Assembly: GCA_945834475.1 (NCBI GenBank)
Contig: CAMAHK010000009.1
Coordinates: 1-51,145, forward strand
Origin: an uncultured Verrucomicrobiota bacterium
GTDB taxonomy: Bacteria > Verrucomicrobiota > Kiritimatiellia > RFP12 > UBA1067
DNA: 51,145 bases
Direction: 5' to 3'
This document shows, piece after piece, positions 45,876 to 51,145 of the stretch. The position numbers and the translations under genes are program-made. Position 1 is the first letter of the stretch, and the number at the start of each line of letters is the position of its first letter. The notes below the pieces were generated by a model. That model did no database searches and was not told where the DNA came from. It saw only the letters and a list, made by a program, of their open reading frames with translations.

Positions 45876-46808
45876 ATGATCTTGGCTCTACTAGCACTTT
45901 TCGCGTTGACGCGGGCGGAACTCGTCCAGCGGATGCGTGCGCCTGTCGTGACGCAGGCGGATGGGCTGGTGAAGGTCTATGCCAGTTGTGACGAGGACAT
46001 CCGTCGCGATTGCCAGGGTCCGATCGCGAGCCGTGCGGCTGAGGCGGTGCTGCTGCTCTATCGCGGACTGGGCGAGAAACCGAAGAAGTTCGCGTCGCCG
46101 GGGATCATCCTACGCCTGGGCAACGGGCGCACGAACGATGCGGAAATCGTCAGCTGGGCGGAGACAAACAAGATGCGCATCGTCACGCGCATCCACCTGA
46201 AGAGTCCCGCGTATGCCGATCCGGACCGTCTTCGTGTCGAAGTCGCCCGTGCTTTCTATCGGGCCGTGAAGCACCGCGAACTGTCAGCGGACGAGGCGCT
46301 TGCCGCGCTTCGGGCGGCCGATCCCGCGTGTCAGCTCGCTGACCGGCGCGCGACGCTGGAGCGTTGGCTTGCCGAGGGGTTGCCGCCGGGCTATCTGACA
46401 GAAGACGAATTCTTCGCGCAAACGGAAGAGAACCTGAGACTTTTGCGCAAGGTCCTCGAACCCGGGAGCGCGTCACGGCGAGATGTGCTGACCTTTGCCT
46501 CTCGGCTTCACATCTATCCGCGGTTCTTCGACGAGAAGTTTGTCGACGGGAAGGATGTATTGACGTTCCGCGAGGCTATTGACGTGGTGCGGAAAGATGC
46601 GCGGGTACGGATTCTGGCGGTCTTCAAGGCCCGCGAGCTCCCGATCTGGGCCGGCGGACGCGGTGAGGTCCTGCAGTACGCCTGCCAGGCCTACGTGAAG
46701 TTTCTCTTCGAACTCGCAAAGGGAGACCTCCCGGACGATGAAATCGAAAACCTTTTGGAAATCGCAGACCTGAAACTCAAGGCCGCTTACGAACAGGCAC
46801 AATCATGA
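45876..46808 (+). CDS. Exported protein of unknown function
   Basis: 310 residues. A short hydrophobic N-terminus (MILALLALFALTRAELVQRM) looks like a signal peptide or anchor. The mature part has AFYRAVKHRELSADEALAAL, LERWLAEGLPPGYLTEDEFF and a helical C-terminus KGDLPDDEIENLLEIADLKL. The pattern of a peptidase-like WLAEG segment is seen without the HExxH motif, so no enzymatic role is claimed. Leaderless start. The stop overlaps the argH start by 4 nt. Confidence 0.65.
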   Translation: MILALLALFALTRAELVQRMRAPVVTQADGLVKVYASCDEDIRRDCQGPIASRAAEAVLLLYRGLGEKPKKFASPGIILRLGNGRTNDAEIVSWAETNKMRIVTRIHLKSPAYADPDRLRVEVARAFYRAVKHRELSADEALAALRAADPACQLADRRATLERWLAEGLPPGYLTEDEFFAQTEENLRLLRKVLEPGSASRRDVLTFASRLHIYPRFFDEKFVDGKDVLTFREAIDVVRKDARVRILAVFKARELPIWAGGRGEVLQYACQAYVKFLFELAKGDLPDDEIENLLEIADLKLKAAYEQAQS

Positions 46809-48178
46809 AGAAAACAATTACAGACAGCACGATCGACCAGGATGTCTTGACGTATACCGTGGGGGAGGATCCCGTCCTCGATCTTGCGCTCGCGAAGTGG
46901 GACTGCATGGGCACGGCCGCGCACGTGACGATGCTCTCCGAGATGAAGGGACTCAAGAAGCCCGTCGTCACCAAGTCAGAGGCGGCGAAAGTCCGCAAGG
47001 AGCTCGGTAAGATCGCTGCGTCGAAGGACTTCAAGATTCTCGTCGAGGACCAGGACGTTCACATGGCCGTCGAGCGTCTTCTCACCGAGAAGCTCGGCGA
47101 TCTCGGCAAGAAGATCCACACGGGCCGCTCCCGTAACGACCAGGTGGCGGTCGACGTGCGTCTCCACATGAAGAGCGAGATCCTCGAGACCGAGAAGGAA
47201 GTTTGTGCGCTCGCGGCGGAACTCTGTTCGTTCGGCTTCGACGCGGGGGCGATTCCGCTTGTCGGCCGCACGCATCTCCAACCGGCTATGCCCTCGACGG
47301 TCGAGATGTGGGCGACGGGCCACGCGGAGATGATCGTCGACCAGCTCGCGAACCTCGAGGCGGCGTACGCGCTCGCGGACGCGAATCCGCTCGGGAGCGC
47401 GGCGGGCTACGGTGTGCCTCTGCCCTTGGACCGCCAGCGCACGACAAAGCTCCTCGGCTTTGCGCGCACGCTCCACAACTGCTTCGGCGCGTCGATGGCG
47501 CGCGGCGAATGCGAGGCCTCTCTTCTCTCGGCGCTCGCCCAGCTGATGTGCGTCCTCTCGCGGCTCGCCGAGGACATGATTCTCTTCTCGATGCCCGAGT
47601 TCCAGTACTTCAAGCTGCCGCGCGAATACTGCACGGGTTCGTCGATCATGCCGCAGAAGTTCAATCCCGACGTGCTGGAACTCGTCCGCGGCAAGACGGC
47701 ACAGGTGATCGGCTGGCAGACGGCCGCGCTGACGCTTCTCCACGCGATGCCGGGCGGTTATAATCGCGACCTGCAGGACGCGAAGCTCCTCTACATGAAG
47801 GGCCTCGAGACGACGCGTACGACCCTGCGCATTCTCGCGAAGGTCGTCGCGGGAATGAAGGTGAATCCCGACGCGTGCCGCGCCGCGTTCACGCCGGGCG
47901 TCTTCGCGACGGACGTCGCGCTCAGGAAGGTCGCCGAGGGCACGCCCTGGCGCGACGCATATCATGACGTGCGCGACCAGTTCGCGCTCCTCTACGACGG
48001 CAAGCCGTGCGAGGTCTCGAATCTCGATCCCGACGAGCAGGTCGCCCTCAAGACGCACGAGGGCACGTGCCTTGGCATCGACCACGACCTTTACCAGAAG
48101 CGCATCTCCGAGGCGACGGCCGCGGCCGAGGCGCGTCTCGCGGCGCTTGAGAAGTGCTGCAAGGCGCTGTTCAAGTGA
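46805..48178 (+). CDS. argH: Argininosuccinate lyase
   Basis: Last step of arginine synthesis, splitting argininosuccinate to arginine and fumarate, 457 residues. HTGRSRNDQVAVDVRL, GRTHLQPAMPSTV, NPLGSAAGYGVPLPLDR and the fumarase/lyase signature SSIMPQKFNPDVLELVRGK are seen. In the signature the usual second lysine of MPQKKNP is phenylalanine. The catalytic serine of SSIMP is kept. ATGA overlap with the preceding gene. No argG in the window. Enzyme assignment is firm, the substitution is unusual. Confidence 0.94.
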   Translation: MKKTITDSTIDQDVLTYTVGEDPVLDLALAKWDCMGTAAHVTMLSEMKGLKKPVVTKSEAAKVRKELGKIAASKDFKILVEDQDVHMAVERLLTEKLGDLGKKIHTGRSRNDQVAVDVRLHMKSEILETEKEVCALAAELCSFGFDAGAIPLVGRTHLQPAMPSTVEMWATGHAEMIVDQLANLEAAYALADANPLGSAAGYGVPLPLDRQRTTKLLGFARTLHNCFGASMARGECEASLLSALAQLMCVLSRLAEDMILFSMPEFQYFKLPREYCTGSSIMPQKFNPDVLELVRGKTAQVIGWQTAALTLLHAMPGGYNRDLQDAKLLYMKGLETTRTTLRILAKVVAGMKVNPDACRAAFTPGVFATDVALRKVAEGTPWRDAYHDVRDQFALLYDGKPCEVSNLDPDEQVALKTHEGTCLGIDHDLYQKRISEATAAAEARLAALEKCCKALFK

Positions 48179-48215
48179 GAGAGTTCAAGTGAAGAGTTGA
48201 AGTTGAAGAGTGGAG

Positions 48216-49010
48216 ATGAGTGTTCTTCTTGAAGTTAATGACTTGCATGTTCGCTACGGCTCGTATGAGGCTGTGAAGGGCGTGTCGTTTGCACTGGCGA
48301 AGGGCGAGATTCTCGGCATCGTCGGTGAGTCGGGGTCTGGAAAGTCGACGATTGCGAAGACGCTCATGGGGCTCCAGAAGGCGAGCGGAGGAACGATCTT
48401 GTTTGCACGCGACAGGAATGTCGCGTCTCCTTTGCGCGGCGTCGTCCCGTCGATGCAGATGATCTTCCAGGACGCCGTCGGCTCGCTCAACCCGCGCATG
48501 ACCGTTCGGCAGACGCTTGGGGAAATAATCGAATTTTCGAATCGCCGAATAATCGAATCGAGACGGTCAGGGACTCGGCCGCTCACGCGTCGGGAGCGCA
48601 TTCAAGCATTCGACAATTCGATTATTCGATTATTGGACTTAGTCGGCCTCTCTTCCGCCGTGCTCGACCAGTATCCGCGGGAGATGTCGGGGGGACAGTG
48701 CCAGCGCGTGTCGATCGCGCGGGCGCTCGCGTGCCAGCCCGAGATCCTGATTGCCGACGAGCCGGTCTCGGCGCTCGACGTCTCGGTGCAGGCGCGCGTC
48801 CTCAATCTCTTGCGCGATCTTCGCCGTGACCTTGGTCTTTCGATTCTCCTCATCGCGCACGATCTTGCGGTCGTGAAGAATGTCTGCGATCGGATCTGTG
48901 TGATGGAAAAGGGACGCTTTGTTGACTGCGGCGCCGCCGCCGAAGTCTTTGAGCATCCGACGAGCGACTACACGAAGCGGCTTCTCGCGGCCGTACCGAG
49001 AATCTCATGA
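48216..49010 (+). CDS. ABC transporter ATP-binding protein (Opp/Dpp F type) with in-frame repeat insert
   Basis: 264 residues. Walker A GESGSGKST, MQMIFQDAVGSLNPRMTVRQ (the Opp-type Q-loop with SLNPR), signature MSGGQCQRVSIARAL, Walker B ILIADEPVSALD and the H-loop AHD are intact. A C-terminal EVFEHPTSDYTKRLLAAVP is the peptide-importer form. Between the Q-loop and signature, residues about 103-141 (EFSNRRIIESRR through FDNSIIRLLD) come from an inverted repeat inserted in frame. No permease or binding protein is adjacent. A low-complexity AGAGTTGAAG stretch precedes the start, so GTG 48210 is an alternative. Confidence 0.88.
   Translation: MSVLLEVNDLHVRYGSYEAVKGVSFALAKGEILGIVGESGSGKSTIAKTLMGLQKASGGTILFARDRNVASPLRGVVPSMQMIFQDAVGSLNPRMTVRQTLGEIIEFSNRRIIESRRSGTRPLTRRERIQAFDNSIIRLLDLVGLSSAVLDQYPREMSGGQCQRVSIARALACQPEILIADEPVSALDVSVQARVLNLLRDLRRDLGLSILLIAHDLAVVKNVCDRICVMEKGRFVDCGAAAEVFEHPTSDYTKRLLAAVPRIS
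48524..48636. repeat. Low-complexity inverted repeat inserted in the Opp-type ATPase gene
   Basis: Left arm 48524-48560 with AATAATCGAATTTTCG and AATAATCGAATCG; right arm 48607-48636 with CAATTCGATTATTCGATTATTGG-like sequence, its near complement. It is much more AT-rich than the surrounding gene. Confidence 0.75.
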
Positions 49011-49618
49011 ACGAACGGAAGATTCTTTATCTGCATGGGTTCGGCTCGTCTGGGGCGAGCGGGACGGTGGACCTCCTGCGCAAGGAATTTCTGGGGACAT
49101 CGGCGGCGGACCGCATTCAGGTCGTTGCGCCGGACATTCCGGTTGAGCCGTCGGAAGCCCTGCCGTTCCTGCGCAAACTCGTCGAGAAGGAGAATCCGGG
49201 CCTTGTCATCGGCACGTCGATGGGCGGCATGTACGCGCAACAGCTCCGCGGCGTCGAGCGCATCTGCGTGAATCCCTCGTTCGCGATGTCGTCGCTCTAT
49301 TCGCTCTTTCATGTCGGCAAGTACAAGTGGCTCAATCCGCGGCGGGACGGGGCGCTCGAGTTTCACGTCTACAAGGAGACGATCGAGGCGTTCCGCGAGA
49401 TGGAGGCCCACCAGTTCGACGACATTGACGAGGTCGAACAGCTCTTTTGTCACGGGCTCTTTGGCGATGCGGACGAGCTGGCGGGCGACAACCGGGCGCG
49501 GTTCGAAGAGCACTACCCGGGTATGTCCGTTTCCTACGCGGGCGGACATCGCTTGAGTGCCGACATCGTCAAGGGTGTGCTCGTGCCGTTCATTCGCTCG
49601 CTTGGGATTTGGCCGTGA
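49007..49618 (+). CDS. YqiA/UPF0227-type alpha/beta-hydrolase
   Basis: 203 residues. LYLHGFGSS at the N-terminus (oxyanion-hole HGF), nucleophile elbow GTSMGG with S71, an Asp in FGDADELAGD and the catalytic His in GGHRLS give a full Ser-Asp-His triad. This is the pattern of YqiA, an esterase with preference for short acyl chains. Substrate unknown. ATGA overlap with the ABC ATPase gene. Confidence 0.88.
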   Translation: MNERKILYLHGFGSSGASGTVDLLRKEFLGTSAADRIQVVAPDIPVEPSEALPFLRKLVEKENPGLVIGTSMGGMYAQQLRGVERICVNPSFAMSSLYSLFHVGKYKWLNPRRDGALEFHVYKETIEAFREMEAHQFDDIDEVEQLFCHGLFGDADELAGDNRARFEEHYPGMSVSYAGGHRLSADIVKGVLVPFIRSLGIWP

Positions 49619-49629
49619 GTTTTTTGGAC

Positions 49630-49685
49630 GGTAGGGCGGGATGACCCCATCCCGCTGCGGCGGCGTAGGGGCACACCACCCTACC
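49630..49685. repeat. Intergenic compound hairpin
   Basis: Outer arms GGTAGGG (49630-49636) and CCCTACC (49679-49685); inner hairpin GCGGGATG (49636-49643) and CATCCCGC (49648-49655). It looks like a REP-type or BIME-like intergenic element; no T-run follows. Confidence 0.65.
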
Positions 49686-49708
49686 ACACCTAATAAAAGG
49701 AAATCATA

Positions 49709-49786
49709 ATGTCCAATGACACGTTGAAATCTGCCATTGCCAAACTCGAGAAGATGATTCTCGAGGATAACTCGGACTTGTTATGA
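49709..49786 (+). CDS. 25-residue upstream ORF coupled to the HD-domain gene
   Basis: ATG 49709 to TGA 49786, with AAAGG 9 nt upstream. It encodes MSNDTLKSAIAKLEKMILED plus five residues, ending on an ATGA overlap with the next start (49783). The helical, charged sequence and the coupling suggest a real small protein or a translational coupler. It may also be the remnant of a longer gene. Confidence 0.55.
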   Translation: MSNDTLKSAIAKLEKMILEDNSDLL

Positions 49787-50550
49787 CAAAATCCCTTCGT
49801 GCGAATTACCAGGCCTACGTCGACACGTTCCGTCGTCCGGACGGTACGCTCGGCGACATGCTCGAACTGAAGCTCCGCCATACGATGCGCGTCGTCTCGA
49901 ACGCCCGTCTCATCGCCGCCGAGGAACACTTTGCGGAAGATGAGCGGGTGGCGGCTGTCGATGCCGCGCTCCTCCACGACACGGGACGCTACGAGCAGCT
50001 GACACGCTTCAATTCGTTCAATGACGCGACGACGATCGACCATGCTGCGCTTTCGCACGACTTGGTCCTCCGGTTCGGCTGGTTGGACGGCCGTGCGGAC
50101 GCGCAAGCGATTCTCGACGCCGTGCGTTTGCATAATCGAAAGGAACTGCCTGCGGGGCTGGATCGGATCACGACGGCCGCGGCGCAGACGGTGCGGGACG
50201 CGGACAAGCTGGACATTTTCCGCGTGCTGGAGAATCTCGTCGCGACGACGGACTGGCGCACGGATTCGCGGGCGTTCTGGAATCTGCCGATCGATCGTCA
50301 GCCGAATCCGCGGGTGCTGTCGGCGATCAGGGCCGGCGAGTCGGTCGATTACTCCGATATTCTCTCCCTCGCCGATTTTGTGCTGATTCAGGTCGGCTGG
50401 ATGATTAGCGGACTCTATTACCCTGTGTCGCGGCGTCTGGCGCGGGAACGCGGACATCTCGCGTTTCGTCGCAAATTCCTTGCCGAGCTCGGCGCCGGAG
50501 ACGCGGCCGAACAGGTCTGCCGCCTTGCTGCTTGCGAATTCTTGTGCTGA
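49783..50550 (+). CDS. HD-domain metal-dependent phosphohydrolase
   Basis: 255 residues. H33 in LRHTMRVV, H65-D66 in LLHDTGRYEQ and a later D in VRDADKLDIF complete the HD-domain metal site; RLHNRKEL adds a further conserved His. Substrate may be a nucleotide or phosphorylated signal; it cannot be told from sequence. The start overlaps the 25-codon ORF. No Shine-Dalgarno is seen directly before ATG, consistent with translational coupling. Confidence 0.85.
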   Translation: MTKSLRANYQAYVDTFRRPDGTLGDMLELKLRHTMRVVSNARLIAAEEHFAEDERVAAVDAALLHDTGRYEQLTRFNSFNDATTIDHAALSHDLVLRFGWLDGRADAQAILDAVRLHNRKELPAGLDRITTAAAQTVRDADKLDIFRVLENLVATTDWRTDSRAFWNLPIDRQPNPRVLSAIRAGESVDYSDILSLADFVLIQVGWMISGLYYPVSRRLARERGHLAFRRKFLAELGAGDAAEQVCRLAACEFLC

Positions 50551-50617
50551 TTTTTTTTAATTAGAATGCATGGTTTTGTGCAGATATAAATAAAAAATAT
50601 TTTTTTCATTTTCCCCC
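50551..50617 (+). promoter_or_regulatory. AT-rich UP-element-like stretch before the rRNA promoter
   Basis: TTTTTTTTAATTAG and AAATAAAAAATATTTTTTTCATTTT make the only extended A/T block of the window. Position just upstream of the -35 fits an rRNA UP element. A T-run after the HD gene could help terminate it. Confidence 0.6.
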
Positions 50618-50647
50618 TTGTCAAGGTGACGGCGAAAATGATATACT
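50618..50647 (+). promoter_or_regulatory. rRNA operon promoter
   Basis: TTGTCA (50618-50623), 18-nt spacer, ATGATATACT with TATACT at 50642-50647. Expected start near 50654, giving a leader of about 110 nt before 16S. Confidence 0.78.
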
Positions 50648-50653
50648 ATGCAC

Positions 50654-50766
50654 CCGTTGCGACCGATGGTCCGAAACGTAAGTTGAAGCCACGACAGCGA
50701 CATCGCTCTTTGAAAGTCGGTAGTTGAGAAAACAGTAAATGTTTTGTGTGGAGCTACTCAAATTCT
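50654..50766 (+). other. rRNA leader with boxA-like antitermination site
   Basis: TCGCTCTTTGAAAG (about 50702-50715) resembles the boxA sequence TGCTCTTTAACA of rRNA antitermination. AGCTACTCAAATTC near 50753 is probably one arm of the 16S processing stem; the other arm lies outside the window. Confidence 0.6.
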
Positions 50767-51145
50767 TTTTTCTGAGAGTTTGATTCTGGCTCAGAACGAA
50801 CGCTGGTAGCGTGGATTAGGCATGCAAGTCGAACGGGATCCGATGAGTAGCAATACTGATTGGTGAGAGTGGCGGATTGGGGAGGAACACGTGAGCAACC
50901 TGCCTTTGAGTTGGGGAAAACCATTGGAAACGATGGCTAATACCGGATGTGGCGTCCGGTGACATCACCGGAACGCTAAAGGGGGCCGCAAGGCTCTCGC
51001 TCTTAGAGGGGCTCGCGCACCATCAGCTTGTTGGCGGGGTAACGGCCCACCAAGGCTTACGGTTAGCTGGTCTGAGAGGATGACCAGCCCCACTGGGACT
51101 GAGATACTGCCCAGACTCCTACGGGAGGCTGCAGTCGAGGATCAT
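50767..51145 (+). rRNA. 16S ribosomal RNA, 5' part (truncated by window end)
   Basis: Starts with TCTGAGAGTTTGATTCTGG and CTCAG, followed by AACGAACGCTGG, GGCATGCAAGTCGAACG, GCTAATACCGGAT, GGCCCACCAAGGC, CTGAGAGGATGACCAGCC and ACTCCTACGGGAGGC. The variant GCAGTCGAGGATCAT after the conserved GGAGGC primer site points to the Verrucomicrobiota/Lentisphaerota/Kiritimatiellota group. The precise 5' end is estimated by comparison with other 16S genes. Confidence 0.97.

Overview
The window reads as a chromosomal segment from a Gram-negative bacterium of the PVC superphylum, most likely a gut-type Kiritimatiellota/Verrucomicrobiota lineage. The support is a 16S rRNA 5' end at 50767-51145 with the CGAGGATCAT variant after GCAGT, lipid A and LPS-export genes (lpxA, an LptF/G permease) and a V-type rather than F-type ATP synthase. 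The taxon is an inference from these fragments. Every gene I can support lies on the + strand, in the same direction as the rRNA operon.

Layout. 1-6352: the 3' part of pnp, an rpoZ-like gene, smpB, the shikimate block aroE / aroK-aroB fusion / aroA, and an Mrp-type Fe-S carrier ATPase. 6339-19612: an EamA transporter, a LolD/FtsX-type ABC pair, tyrS, an LptF/G permease, lpxA, murF, a GldA/GldFG/DUF4340 ABC system, and proB. 19620-34004: a clearly more AT-rich accessory island. It begins with a sigma-54 activator gene (19707) and a DUF3791/DUF3990 cassette closed by a strong terminator. A near-consensus sigma-54 promoter follows (22247-22262), then a small gene and a DUF1232 membrane protein, a probable structured RNA (22921-23178), two dynamin-like GTPases, a tail-anchored protein, a HerA/DUF87 ATPase with a glycine zipper, an LHH nuclease, a SUKH immunity protein, a DUF2971 protein, a second DUF1232 protein and a HigBA toxin-antitoxin pair. 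34214-43886: a DUF1349 protein, V-ATPase subunits D-I-K without A and B beside them, a polytopic YfhO-like protein, an ATPase/DUF234 protein, a secreted LamG-like protein and a GT-C-like membrane protein. 43905-51145: csoR under a textbook CsoR operator, a CopA-like P-type ATPase that lacks its nucleotide-binding domain, a lipoprotein-sized unknown, argH, an Opp-type ATPase, a YqiA esterase, an HD hydrolase with a 25-codon upstream ORF, and the rRNA promoter, leader and 16S start.

Three things cut across the window. First, a 36-bp GC-rich palindromic element, in two subtypes and both orientations, sits in frame inside the aroK-aroB fusion, aroA and the YfhO-like gene. It behaves like the Rickettsia palindromic elements. 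Unrelated low-complexity inverted or tandem inserts interrupt the EamA, YfhO-like and Opp ATPase genes. Second, nearly all recognisable promoters are extended -10 boxes (TGnTATAAT) lying only 6-11 nt before the start codon with no Shine-Dalgarno, which implies leaderless mRNAs. Third, the island joins a sigma-54 activator, a sigma-54 promoter, two DUF1232 membrane proteins, paired dynamins, a HerA-type ATPase and a nuclease/immunity pair. This suggests an inducible membrane-linked defence or toxin-delivery module, which I did not recognise as a described system.
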